From: Quadrisphaera sp.
Lineage (GTDB): Bacteria; Actinomycetota; Actinomycetes; Actinomycetales; Quadrisphaeraceae
Direction: 5' to 3'
Assembly: GCA_029258695.1 (NCBI GenBank)
Contig: JARIBR010000107.1
Location: forward strand, 1 to 21,992
DNA length: 21,992 nucleotides
Under the pieces are notes generated by a model that ran no database searches, was not told the origin of the DNA, and saw only the letters and a list, made by a program, of their open reading frames with translations. Made by a program: the position numbers and the translations under genes. Below, one piece after another: positions 1-7,755 of the stretch; the stretch's first letter is position 1, and each line of letters opens with the position of its first letter.

Positions 1-30
1 GTGAGAGCGTCCTGCGGGGCACGCTCTCAC
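1..30. terminator. Terminator-like hairpin at the window edge
   Basis: A perfect 10-bp inverted repeat (GTGAGAGCGT and ACGCTCTCAC) encloses a 10-base loop. It lies 14 bases beyond the stop codon of the minus-strand gene ending at 45, where a terminator is expected. There is no T-run, as is common for actinobacterial terminators. What lies beyond base 1 is not visible, so it could serve a convergent neighbour as well. Confidence 0.6.
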
Positions 31-44
31 CGGAGGCCTGAGCC

Positions 45-650
45 TCAGACCGGCAGCAGCCGTCCCGCGATGCCCTTGACGGTCGCCGCGGGGCGGTAGC
101 TCTGCGCCAGCGCGGAGGCCGTGACGATCTGGGCACCGGTGAACACCGGCACGAGGTACTGGCTGACGCGCTGGCGCTTCTGCCACCGCGCGAGCTCCTC
201 GGGGGTGGAGTCGGTGGACAGCGAGGCGTCCTGGACGTCGATGGCCTCGCCGCGGCGGTGCGCCGCCTCGGCGGCCTCGCCGACCTTCGCGCCGGTGTAC
301 GCGGCGTAGGCGCTGGCGCCGACGGCGCCCGCGAAGGCGATCGCCTTCACGGTCGTCAGCGTGCCGTAGCCGCGCTGGTGCGCGAGGCGCCCCTTCGACG
401 TGAGCCCGAGACGCAGGTCCGCCCCGAGCGTCGCGGCGACGGCGACCCACTGCACGGGCGCGAAGCGCGTCCACGCCGAGGAGGCCACGCGGACGCGGTC
501 GATGCCCTGCTGGAGGTCCGCGCCGGACTTGTTGACCCCGGCGATGCCCATGACGGAGCCGCCGAACCACAGCGCGGTGCTGAGGTCGTGGACGGCGTGC
601 GCGAGGGCGTGGGTGTCGCTGCCGGGGACGGCGGCGCTGAGGCGGGTCAT
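45..650 (-). CDS. Hypothetical four-helix membrane protein
   Basis: The protein has 201 aa and I do not recognise a named family. The ATG at 650 is chosen because AGGAG sits about six bases upstream; the frame stays open to 689 but that part has no support. Four hydrophobic stretches are visible, near residues 15-40, 60-80, 97-118 and 168-186. The first contains a His followed by an LWFGGS motif, loosely like small heme- or copper-associated membrane proteins of the DUF4149/CopD type; that likeness is weak. A charged segment with many Glu, Arg and Ala lies between helices 3 and 4. The gene starts 39 bases after the antiporter stop on the same strand, so the two are probably co-transcribed. 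The hairpin at 1-30 follows it. No function can be assigned. Confidence 0.8.
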   Translation of the reverse strand: MTRLSAAVPGSDTHALAHAVHDLSTALWFGGSVMGIAGVNKSGADLQQGIDRVRVASSAWTRFAPVQWVAVAATLGADLRLGLTSKGRLAHQRGYGTLTTVKAIAFAGAVGASAYAAYTGAKVGEAAEAAHRRGEAIDVQDASLSTDSTPEELARWQKRQRVSQYLVPVFTGAQIVTASALAQSYRPAATVKGIAGRLLPV

Positions 651-689
651 GGCTGCTCCTGGGGATGGGGGATGGCGTGCACCCCTCAC

Positions 690-2840
690 CTACCCCGTCA
701 GCGACGTCGCATGCGCCGGCGGGACGGCACCTTCCTCCGCGGACGGGGCTCGGACGGTCACGTCGTCGAGGAAGCAGTAGCCCCAGTCGTGGTCGTCGGC
801 GTCCGCGGCGGTGACCAGGGGGTGGCGCTCGACGCCGTCGATCTCCACCCCGGTCTGGGTGGTCTGCACGGCGGTGGAGTGCAGGCGTGCGTGGCGACGC
901 GGCGAGGAGTCGCAGCACCCGACGTACCCGCACGACAGGCAGACGCGCAGGTGCACCCACTCCGTCCCCTCCCTCAGGCAGCCCACGCAGCCCGGCGCCC
1001 GCGGGAGGACCGGGTGCGAGGCCGGACCGTGCACGCAGCCCTCCACGTCCTTCCACGGGAAGCGGACGACACCGCTGGTGTCCACGAGGGTCGCGTCCTG
1101 GTGGAGGTTGGCCACCGGGAGGTCGAAGTTCTCCAGCACCGAGCGCGTCAGCGCTCGCGCGGAGGAGGTGTCCCGGTCGATGACGTGGTTGGCGCCGGCC
1201 CGGGCGAGCTCGGCGACGTCGGCGTTCCCGAGGGGCCGGATGAAGATCGGGGCCCTCGTCACCGCCCGGACCGCGGAGACGAGCTGGGCTCCGGCCTCGG
1301 CGTCGTCCTCGGCGATGACGACGCCGCGGGCCGCGGGCACCCCGGCCTCGCGCAGGACCGTCTCCTTGACGGAGTCACCGCGGACCACCGTGTGACCGTC
1401 GGCCTCGGCGGCGGCGGCGCTGTCGGGGTTCAGCGTGGTCATGAGCACCTCGATGTCACGCGCGCGCAGCGTGCCGGCGATCGCGAGGGCGGTGGGGCCC
1501 ATGCCGACGATGACCACGTGGTCGCGCAGCGGCGGGTCGTCCGGGGCCATCCCCCGCTCGGCGGCCTCGGCCCTCTCCCGCGGGGTGCCTCCGCGCCACG
1601 TCTCCACCCATGCCGCGGCGCCGGCGAGCAGGGGGGAGAACACCATGAGCAGCACCGTGGTCGCGACCACCACCTGCGTGCCGTCGTCACCGAGGCCCAG
1701 CGGCGACAGACCGACGCCGGTGCCGACGTTGAGCAGGATGAAGGAGAACTCCCCCACCTGCGCCAGGAGCAGGCCGGTCGCCAGCGCGGTGCGCCAGGGC
1801 AGCCGCACGGCGAGCGCGGAGGCGGCCGTGAGGACCGTCTTGACGAGCAGCACCACGACCGAGGCCCCGAGGACGAGCACGAGGTTGTCGACCACGAAGC
1901 CGACGTCGAGCATCATGCCCACCGAGACGAAGAAGACAGCGCTGAAGATGATCTGCAGCGGGAGGATCTCCGCGAGGGCCTGCGTGTTGGAGCGGGACTC
2001 GCTCACGACGAGCCCGGCGAGGAACGCCCCGAGGGAGACGGAGACCCCCGCGAGGGAGGTGAGGTAGGCGGTGCCGAAGCAGATGGCGATGACGCTGAGC
2101 AGGAACACCGGCGGGGAGCACAGCCGCGCGACGCGGTCGAGCACCGGGGGCATGACGCGCCGTGCGACGACGATGACCAGGAGCACCACCAGCGCCGCCG
2201 TGCCCACCGCGGTGAGCAGGGCGCCCGCACCCGCGGGGGCGCCCTCCCCGGAGCCGCCCTCGCCGCCGGAGCCCGCGCCGAGCAGGGGGACGACGAGGAC
2301 CATCGCCACCACGGCGAGGTCCTGGGCGATGAGCAGCGCCAGAGCCAGCCGGCCGCGCGCCGTGCCCTGCTCCCCGCGGGCCCCGAGGATGGTCAGCACG
2401 ATGGCCGTCGAGGACAGCGCGAGCAGGAAGCCGGTGAACACCCCGTCGCGGACGCCGCCGCCGAACAGCTCGGTCAGGCCGACGCCCGCCGCGGAGGTGA
2501 CGAGCACCTGCAGGCCGCCGCCGACGACGATCCACACCCAGACCCTGGCGAGCCGTCCGAGGGAGAACTGGAGGCCGATGGTGAACAGCAGCAGGATGAT
2601 CCCGATGTCGGCGGCGGCGTCGACGGCGTCGCTGGAGCCGAGCAGGCCCAGGCCGTAGGGGCCGATGACCACGCCGGCGAGGAGGAAGCCGACGATCGGC
2701 ACGACCTTCAGGCGGGCGCTGAGGTAGCCGATGACCGCCGCCGCCAGCACGAGGGCGGCCAGCGGTCCGAGGTAGGCGGGTGGACCGGACGCCTCGGAGA
2801 GCAGCACCGGCGTCGAGAGGGCAAAAGTCACAGCGAGCAT
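690..2840 (-). CDS. KefB-type cation/proton antiporter with TrkA-N domain and C-terminal UBP-type zinc finger
   Basis: A 716-aa inner-membrane monovalent cation:proton antiporter of the CPA2 family. Residues about 20-410 hold the antiporter domain with some 12 hydrophobic helices, including the AQDLAVV segment (Q173-D174) where CPA2 proteins carry a conserved Q-D pair. A Gly/Ser-rich loop spans 189-207. Residues about 441-565 form a TrkA-N-like nucleotide-binding domain; its glycine motif reads GMGPTA, so the last glycine is replaced. Residues 601-700 match a UBP-type zinc finger: C602, H604, C617, C620, the WVHLRVCLSCG segment, GCCDSSP, then paired His and a DWGYCFLDD end. That third domain is unusual on a transporter. 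The ATG at 2840 has no good ribosome site; a GTG at 2831 (GACAAT seven bases upstream) is an alternative. Exact ion (K+ or Na+) is unknown. Confidence 0.93.
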   Translation of the reverse strand: MLAVTFALSTPVLLSEASGPPAYLGPLAALVLAAAVIGYLSARLKVVPIVGFLLAGVVIGPYGLGLLGSSDAVDAAADIGIILLLFTIGLQFSLGRLARVWVWIVVGGGLQVLVTSAAGVGLTELFGGGVRDGVFTGFLLALSSTAIVLTILGARGEQGTARGRLALALLIAQDLAVVAMVLVVPLLGAGSGGEGGSGEGAPAGAGALLTAVGTAALVVLLVIVVARRVMPPVLDRVARLCSPPVFLLSVIAICFGTAYLTSLAGVSVSLGAFLAGLVVSESRSNTQALAEILPLQIIFSAVFFVSVGMMLDVGFVVDNLVLVLGASVVVLLVKTVLTAASALAVRLPWRTALATGLLLAQVGEFSFILLNVGTGVGLSPLGLGDDGTQVVVATTVLLMVFSPLLAGAAAWVETWRGGTPRERAEAAERGMAPDDPPLRDHVVIVGMGPTALAIAGTLRARDIEVLMTTLNPDSAAAAEADGHTVVRGDSVKETVLREAGVPAARGVVIAEDDAEAGAQLVSAVRAVTRAPIFIRPLGNADVAELARAGANHVIDRDTSSARALTRSVLENFDLPVANLHQDATLVDTSGVVRFPWKDVEGCVHGPASHPVLPRAPGCVGCLREGTEWVHLRVCLSCGYVGCCDSSPRRHARLHSTAVQTTQTGVEIDGVERHPLVTAADADDHDWGYCFLDDVTVRAPSAEEGAVPPAHATSLTG

Positions 2841-2880
2841 TGTCCGTCATGCCGTCGAGCCACGGCGACCGCCCGCGCCG

Positions 2881-2920
2881 CTGGTCGCCGCTGGTCGCCG
2901 CCGGTCGCCGCCGGTCGCCG
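2881..2920. repeat. Decamer tandem repeat, four copies
   Basis: Four adjacent decamers: two CTGGTCGCCG followed by two CCGGTCGCCG. They lie in the 115-base gap between the YeiH-type exporter stop and the antiporter start, just upstream of the antiporter on the minus strand. No function is evident. Confidence 0.85.
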
Positions 2921-2955
2921 TCCAGGAGCACAGCCGGCCGCGTGACCGGCTGCTC

Positions 2956-3963
2956 TCACACCTCGAGCAGCGTCACGCCGGCCCACGCGACGCCCGCCAC
3001 GAGCAGCCAGGAGGTGAGGCCGACCGCCAGGGCCGACCCTCCGGCGCGGCGCAGCAGCGAGAGCCGGATGCCGGTGCCCAGGCCCACGAGCGCGGCCACC
3101 AGCAGCACCTCCTGGGCGGTCTGCGCGACCTCCAGCAGCCCGTCCGGTACCAGCCCGGTGGAGGTGATGAGGATCGCGGCGAGGAACCCGGCGACGAACA
3201 GCGGGACGATCGGCGGGCGCTTCCCCTCGGGAGCTGCGGCGGCGCGTGCGCGACGGTGCGCGAGCGCGACCGCCGCCACGAGCGGCGCCAGGAGCACCAC
3301 CCGGGTGAGCTTGACCACCACGGCGGAGGTGAGCGCTCCGTCGACGCGGTCGGCGGTGGCCACCGTCTGCCCCACGTCGTGCACCGAGGCGCCCACCCAC
3401 GAGCCGAAGGCGCTCGGGTCGTCGAGCCCGAGCACCCCGCGCACGGCGGGCAGCACGACGATCGCGAGGGTCCCGCACAGGGTGACCAGGGCGATGGCCA
3501 CGGCGGTGTCGTCCTCGTCGCCGTCCGCCACGGGACTCATCGCGGCGACCGCCGAGGCGCCGCAGATGGAGAACCCGGTGGCGACGAGCAGGGAGCGGGG
3601 GCCGGACATGCCCAGGAGGCGGCCGAGCAGCCGGGTGCCGAAGAAGGTCACCGCCACGGTGACCACCACGACCACGAGGCCCTTCGCCCCGATCCCCACC
3701 AGCTGGGGCAGGGCGAGCTGCAGACCGAGGAGCACCACCGCGATGCGCAGCAGCCGGGAGGACGCGAGCGTGGCGCCGGGGCGCAGCGCAGGGACCACGA
3801 GGCCGGCGTTCACCGCGAGCGTGCCGAGGACGACCCCCACCGTCGAGGCGCCGATGCCGGGGATCAGTGCGGCAATGCCGTAGGCCGCGGCGGTGGCGGC
3901 GGCGATGGCGGCCAGGCCCGGCCACGGGGAGGCTGTCGGCGCTGCGTCGGTGGTCGGGCTCAC
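2956..3963 (-). CDS. YeiH-type putative sulfate exporter family protein (UPF0324)
   Basis: A 335-aa multi-spanning membrane protein of the YeiH/PSE family, which is annotated as putative sulfate exporters; substrate evidence for the family is thin. About ten hydrophobic helices fill the protein. Family-typical segments visible are ATGFSICGASAVAAMSPV in the middle and SWVGASVHDVGQTVATAD further on, followed by VVKLTRVVLLAP. The frame is open back to 4152, but that extension runs through tRNA-Lys and reads as low-quality sequence. The GTG at 3963 gives the usual family length and has CAACCT exactly six bases before it, fitting a leaderless start. A long inverted repeat (3975-4020) lies directly upstream and could be an operator. 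The antiporter follows 115 bases downstream on the same strand. Confidence 0.9.
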   Translation of the reverse strand: MSPTTDAAPTASPWPGLAAIAAATAAAYGIAALIPGIGASTVGVVLGTLAVNAGLVVPALRPGATLASSRLLRIAVVLLGLQLALPQLVGIGAKGLVVVVVTVAVTFFGTRLLGRLLGMSGPRSLLVATGFSICGASAVAAMSPVADGDEDDTAVAIALVTLCGTLAIVVLPAVRGVLGLDDPSAFGSWVGASVHDVGQTVATADRVDGALTSAVVVKLTRVVLLAPLVAAVALAHRRARAAAAPEGKRPPIVPLFVAGFLAAILITSTGLVPDGLLEVAQTAQEVLLVAALVGLGTGIRLSLLRRAGGSALAVGLTSWLLVAGVAWAGVTLLEV

Positions 3964-3974
3964 GGGGACAGGTT

Positions 3975-4020
3975 GCCTCGTCGCTCGGGGCCCCCGCAGG
4001 CAGGTCCGGAGCGACGAGGC
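3975..4020. promoter_or_regulatory. 12-bp perfect inverted repeat upstream of the YeiH-type gene
   Basis: GCCTCGTCGCTC (3975-3986) and its exact complement GAGCGACGAGGC (4009-4020) flank a 22-base loop that itself contains GGGGCCCC. On the minus strand it lies between tRNA-Lys and the exporter start. Its inner arm touches the proposed -10 box (3970-3975), so it would cover the -35 region. It could be an operator for a dimeric regulator or a terminator/attenuator after the tRNA. The sequence does not decide between these. Confidence 0.55.
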
Positions 4021-4082
4021 CTGCTCGATCGCTCGGGGCTGTCCATCGACGGACCAGCGGTCATCCCACACGTCGCGTGCAC

Positions 4083-4102
4083 CGTCCGCGTCACGCCGGA
4101 CG
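4083..4102 (-). terminator. Short hairpin after tRNA-Lys
   Basis: CGTCCG and CGGACG form a 6-bp stem with an 8-base loop, 16 bases beyond the tRNA-Lys CCA end on the minus strand. There is no T-run. It is a weak candidate terminator or processing signal. Confidence 0.3.
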
Positions 4103-4117
4103 AGCCGGTGCTGGTGC

Positions 4118-4193
<76 letters not shown>

Positions 4194-4205
4194 GTGCCGG
4201 GGACG

Positions 4206-4234
4206 ACTGTAGCAACCCCGGCGTCGTGGGTCAC
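4206..4234 (-). promoter_or_regulatory. Probable sigma-70-type promoter of tRNA-Lys
   Basis: On the minus strand GTGACC (4234-4229) is followed by a 17-base spacer and TACAGT (4211-4206). Transcription would begin near 4199, six bases before the mature tRNA. The -35 box covers the stop codon of the amidohydrolase gene (4231-4233). Confidence 0.5.
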
Positions 4235-5826
4235 AGCCCCAGGTGTGTGGGCCTCCCGGCGACCAGCGTCGCGGCCACGACGGTTGCCCGCAGGTGCGCG
4301 GCGGCGTCACCGGTGCTCGCTGCGGGCGCCAGCGGGTCGTGGTCGAGGACTGCCAGGTCCCCGCGGCTGCCGAGCCCCACGGTGGGCTGGCCATCGGTGC
4401 TGGCCGCGAGCGCCTGAGCCGCGGTGAGCTGCTCACCGGGGTTCCACGGCGCACGCTGATCGCCCGAGCGGTGGACTGCCGCGGCCATGGCCAGCCAGGG
4501 GTCCAGCGGGGCCACGGGTGCGTCGGAGCCGATGACGACGTCCACGCCGGCGCGCCACATCGAGGCGAGCGGGAAGCAGCGGTCGAGGCGGTCGGGCCAG
4601 CACCGCGCGGAGGCGTCGCGGTCGTCGATGAGGTGTGCCGGCTGCACGCTCGCCCTCACCCCGAGCCGGGCCATCCGCTCCACGTCACCGGCGCGGACCA
4701 GCTGGGCGTGCTCGATCCCGCCCCGTGCTCCGCTCGCCTCGAAGGCGTCGAGGGCCGTGCTCACGGCGGCGTCACCGATGGCGTGGAGCGCCACGTCGAG
4801 ACGGTGCCGGCGCGCCCGCCCGAGGAGGTCGACCAGCTCGTCGAGGCCGTGGAGCGCGCGACCCGACGGGTGCGAGAGGTCACCGGCGTCGGCGTACGGC
4901 TCGCAGCAGCTCGCGGTCCGGGTGTTGAGGGACCCGTCAGAGATGATCTTCAGCGGCCCCATGGTGACCAGGGGGCCGCTGGCTGTCCTCCCCGCGGCGA
5001 GGGGGTCGCGCGCGCCGAGGGGGTCACCGGTGCGCAGACCGCGGGCGATGACGTCGTCGAGCCGGCCGGGATAGACCGCGGCGCGCACCCGCAACGACGT
5101 CACCCCGGCCGCCACCCGGTGCGGCCAGGTGACGTGCCCCTCCCCCATCTCCATGTCCGTGACGCCGACGACCCCGCGTGCCGCGGCCTCGTGCGCCACC
5201 CGGGCCAGCGCCGCGTCCATGCCCTGGCGCACGTCCGGCAGCTGGTCGAGGCGAGCCAGCGCGGGGAACCACTCGTCCTCCTCCACCACGCTCTCCCGCG
5301 GGGAGAACCCCAGCGAGGCCAGCGCTGCCGAGCTCAACCAGCCGTGGTGGCAGTCCCCGCTGACCAGTGCCACGCGAGCACCCCCGCAGACGGCGTCCAG
5401 GGCGTCCACGGTCGGTGGGTGCGGCCAGGTGACGCTCCGGTGACCGGCGCCGATGACCCATCGCGCGGGGTCGTGGTCCCCTCGCTCGAGGTGGGCGCGC
5501 ACGATGGCCAGGGCGCCCTCCACGCTCCGAGCGGGGCTGAGGTCGAGGCGGGTCGACGTCTGCGCCCACTGGGTGAGGTGGACGTGCTGGTCCCACAGCC
5601 CCGGGACCACCCAGCGCCCGTCGCCCTCGAGCACCAGGTCGCCGTGGCGGGCGACGAGCGCCGGGCCCACCTCGGTGACCACCCCGCCCGCGACGCGCAC
5701 GTCCACCGGGGCGCTCGCGGCGGCGCCAGCGGCGGTACCAGCTGCGGCGGAGGTGGGACGGGCAGCGGATGGCACGGGAGCGCCGACGGGCACGGGCCGC
5801 ACCTGCCGGAGCAGCGTCGCGTTCAC
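4231..5826 (-). CDS. Amidohydrolase family protein (YtcJ-like, Amidohydrolase_3)
   Basis: A 531-aa soluble metal-dependent hydrolase of the amidohydrolase superfamily, Amidohydrolase_3 branch, which includes YtcJ and N-substituted formamide deformylases. Metal-site motifs visible from the chosen start are HVH (residues 81 and 83), the GPLKIISDGSLNTRTA segment of this branch, a His in LHAIGDAAV, a His in GIEHAQ and the late metal Asp in IGSDAPVAPLDPW. An Ala/Pro-rich insert follows residue 15. The GTG at 5826 is preferred because the fold begins two residues later. A GTG at 5859 is also in frame, but the added residues come entirely from an 11-base repeat array. Neither start has a good ribosome site. 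It lies downstream of the P450 gene, probably in one transcript. The substrate is unknown; it hydrolyses an amide, carbamate or related C-N bond by family inference. Confidence 0.92.
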   Translation of the reverse strand: MNATLLRQVRPVPVGAPVPSAARPTSAAAGTAAGAAASAPVDVRVAGGVVTEVGPALVARHGDLVLEGDGRWVVPGLWDQHVHLTQWAQTSTRLDLSPARSVEGALAIVRAHLERGDHDPARWVIGAGHRSVTWPHPPTVDALDAVCGGARVALVSGDCHHGWLSSAALASLGFSPRESVVEEDEWFPALARLDQLPDVRQGMDAALARVAHEAAARGVVGVTDMEMGEGHVTWPHRVAAGVTSLRVRAAVYPGRLDDVIARGLRTGDPLGARDPLAAGRTASGPLVTMGPLKIISDGSLNTRTASCCEPYADAGDLSHPSGRALHGLDELVDLLGRARRHRLDVALHAIGDAAVSTALDAFEASGARGGIEHAQLVRAGDVERMARLGVRASVQPAHLIDDRDASARCWPDRLDRCFPLASMWRAGVDVVIGSDAPVAPLDPWLAMAAAVHRSGDQRAPWNPGEQLTAAQALAASTDGQPTVGLGSRGDLAVLDHDPLAPAASTGDAAAHLRATVVAATLVAGRPTHLGL

Positions 5827-5892
5827 GCCGTGCTCACGTGGTGCTCGCGCCGTGCTCACGCGGCGCCCATGCCGTGCTCACGTCGCACTCAG
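5816..5892. repeat. 11-base tandem array, seven degenerate copies
   Basis: Seven consecutive 11-mers share the pattern GCCGTGCTCAC or its variants (for example GTGGTGCTCGC and GCGGCGCCCAT). Three copies, at 5827, 5849 and 5871, are identical. The array spans the P450 stop codon (5889-5891), the gap, and the candidate amidohydrolase starts. Each copy changes the reading frame, so copy number would alter which upstream starts are usable. Confidence 0.85.
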
Positions 5893-7325
5893 CCCCGGGG
5901 CGCGAAGCGCAGCGACATGCCGTGCTTCGGCCTCAGCGTCACCTGGGCCTCGAGCACCGGCTCGGCGCCCGGCACGGGTTCCACCAGGCGGTCACGGAGC
6001 AGCGCCGCGAGCATGAGCACCGCCTCGACGATCGCGAAGTCCCGACCGATGCAGATCCGGGCGCCGGCGCCGAACGGGAGGTACTCCCCGCGAGCCGGTG
6101 ACGGGGGGCTCTCCTCGAGGAAGCGTCCCGGCGCGAACGCCTCGGCGTCCCCGTAGGTCTCCTCGCGGCGGTGCAGCAGCCAGGGGCTGACGATGGCCAG
6201 CGTGCCGGCGGGCACCGCCACGCCGTCGACGACGTCGTCAGCGGCCGCCTTGCGGGTGACCACCCACGCGGGCGGGTAGAGGCGCAGCGACTCGTCGACC
6301 ACCGCGCGCGTCCACCGCAGCCTCGCCAGGTCCGCCCACCCCGGGGCGCGGTGGGTGTCGCCGTCGGCGAGCACCTCGTCGAGCTCGGCGTGCAGCCGTT
6401 CCTGGGCCTCCGGGTGGGTCGCGAGGAGGTGGAGGGTCCACGCGAGGGCGGACGCGACCGTCTCGTGTCCGGCGACGACCATCGTGGCCACCTCGCCGCG
6501 CACCGACGTCTCGGTGAGCATCCCGGAGTCCGCCGCCCTCAGGAGCAGGGCGAGCAGGTCCTCGTCGTCCTCGCCCACGCCCTGGGCGCGCCGACGAGCG
6601 ACCACGTGGGCGACGGCCTCGTCGAGGACCCGCTCGGTGCGCGCCAGGCGCCGGTTGCCCGGCGTCGGGACCCACCGGGGCCACGGCACGGGGGTGCGGG
6701 CACGCGCCACGACGACCTGGAGGCCCTCGAGGACCGCCTGCACCACGCGCTCGCCGTCATCGTCGACGTCACCGCCGAAGAGCGTGCGACCCACGACCTC
6801 CAGGGTGGCCTCGAGGATCGCCGCGTCGGCGTCGACCTCCGCGGTCCGGCCTGCCGGCCAGGGCGCGCGCACGCGGTCGGCGGCGGCGACGGCCTGGTCG
6901 GCGACGAGCTGGAGGTTGCCGTGGCGAAACGCCGGCTGGGCCGCGCGCCGGGCCGAGCGCCACGCGCTGCCGTCGGTGGTCAGCAGCCCGCTGCCGGTGA
7001 CCAGGGCGAGAGAGGAGTACTGGATGGTGGCCTTGGTCCAGCTCGCCGCGGACTCCACGAGCACCCGTCGCGCCCCGCGCGCGGTGGTGACGAGGAGCAC
7101 GGGCGTCGTCGGAAGGGGGAAGGCCACCAGGGGGCCGTACCGCGTGACGCAGGCGGCGAGGAACGCCAGCGGGTCGCGCCGGATGCGGGGCAGGGCGCGC
7201 ACCATGTCGAGCGGCAGCGGCCCTGGGGCGTCGAGCACGGTGTAGCGGGCGTTCGGGCGCGGCGCGACGGGGTCGGCGGCACGGTGGTCCCGGGCACCGC
7301 TCGACGTGGTGGGCGAGGCGCTCAG
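5889..7325 (-). CDS. Cytochrome P450 monooxygenase
   Basis: A 478-aa soluble cytochrome P450 (heme-thiolate oxygenase; needs ferredoxin and reductase partners not encoded in this window). Motifs from the proposed start: I-helix oxygen-binding AGHET at 285-289, ExxR pair E345/R348, and the heme loop FGAGARICIG with ligand Cys at 425. The ESLRLYPPAW segment and the HRREETYGDAEAF region are typical. The start is uncertain. The only conventional in-frame starts free of the upstream gene are a GTG at 7238 and an ATG at 7205, neither with a ribosome site. An AGGAGGAGG stretch lies five bases before a CTG at 7325, and that CTG overlaps the TGA of the DUF3618 gene as CTGA. I use the CTG; the conservative choice is 7238 (449 aa). 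The substrate is unknown. Confidence 0.94.
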   Translation of the reverse strand: MSASPTTSSGARDHRAADPVAPRPNARYTVLDAPGPLPLDMVRALPRIRRDPLAFLAACVTRYGPLVAFPLPTTPVLLVTTARGARRVLVESAASWTKATIQYSSLALVTGSGLLTTDGSAWRSARRAAQPAFRHGNLQLVADQAVAAADRVRAPWPAGRTAEVDADAAILEATLEVVGRTLFGGDVDDDGERVVQAVLEGLQVVVARARTPVPWPRWVPTPGNRRLARTERVLDEAVAHVVARRRAQGVGEDDEDLLALLLRAADSGMLTETSVRGEVATMVVAGHETVASALAWTLHLLATHPEAQERLHAELDEVLADGDTHRAPGWADLARLRWTRAVVDESLRLYPPAWVVTRKAAADDVVDGVAVPAGTLAIVSPWLLHRREETYGDAEAFAPGRFLEESPPSPARGEYLPFGAGARICIGRDFAIVEAVLMLAALLRDRLVEPVPGAEPVLEAQVTLRPKHGMSLRFAPRG

Positions 7326-7585
7326 CCCCTCCTCCTCGCGAGGACGCTCAGCCCCACGAGCCCGACGATGCCGCCGACGACCGCACCGATACGACCCAGG
7401 CGCAGCGCGCCGTCGTCGTCCAGCACGAGGCTGGCACCGGCCTCCTTCGCGCTGTCGACGCCGCTCTGCGCGAGCGCCTTCGGGGCGACGCGCCCGGCGA
7501 GCTCGTCGACGGTGGCGGCGAGGGAGTCCTGACGCGCACGGATCTCGCGCTCGAGGCTGGCACGGTCGGGAGGGTTCTCGCTCAT
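7322..7585 (-). CDS. DUF3618 domain-containing small membrane protein
   Basis: An 87-aa protein with the DUF3618 pattern: an N-terminal helix with EREIRARQDSLAATVDELAGRV (two overlapping parts of the family signature, residues 12-33), then a single membrane helix at about 65-83 and an RRRG tail. The family function is unknown; members often accompany small holin-like and DUF4235 membrane proteins, which are absent here. The ATG at 7585 is chosen because the family signature begins soon after, and TATGTT stands exactly six bases before it, suggesting a leaderless mRNA. The frame is open to 7735 but that extension lacks support. Its last codons use three consecutive AGG, rare in such genomes, which form the likely ribosome site of the P450 gene. 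Confidence 0.88.
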   Translation of the reverse strand: MSENPPDRASLEREIRARQDSLAATVDELAGRVAPKALAQSGVDSAKEAGASLVLDDDGALRLGRIGAVVGGIVGLVGLSVLARRRG

Positions 7586-7755
7586 GGTCGCAACATAGTG
7601 CTTTCGCCCGGGGACGGCGGACCCGGCGTGCCCGGACGCCGCACCCCCCGCCGTCGACGCGTGCAGCACCCCGGAGGATGCTCCTGCCCCTGGACGCTGC
7701 GTGAGCGACCGAGGCGCGCAGCAACAATCACCCACCCACGGCGGACGGGAACGCG

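Noticed and set aside
258..2945. Plus-strand open frame of 895 codons opposite the antiporter
   Set aside because: It mirrors the antiporter gene. Its product is a low-complexity Arg/Gly/Glu/His string with no fold, as expected from the complement of GC-rich coding sequence.
7326..7727. N-terminal extension of the P450 over the DUF3618 gene
   Set aside because: The added residues are an Arg-rich shadow of DUF3618, whose own signature is clear in the other frame.
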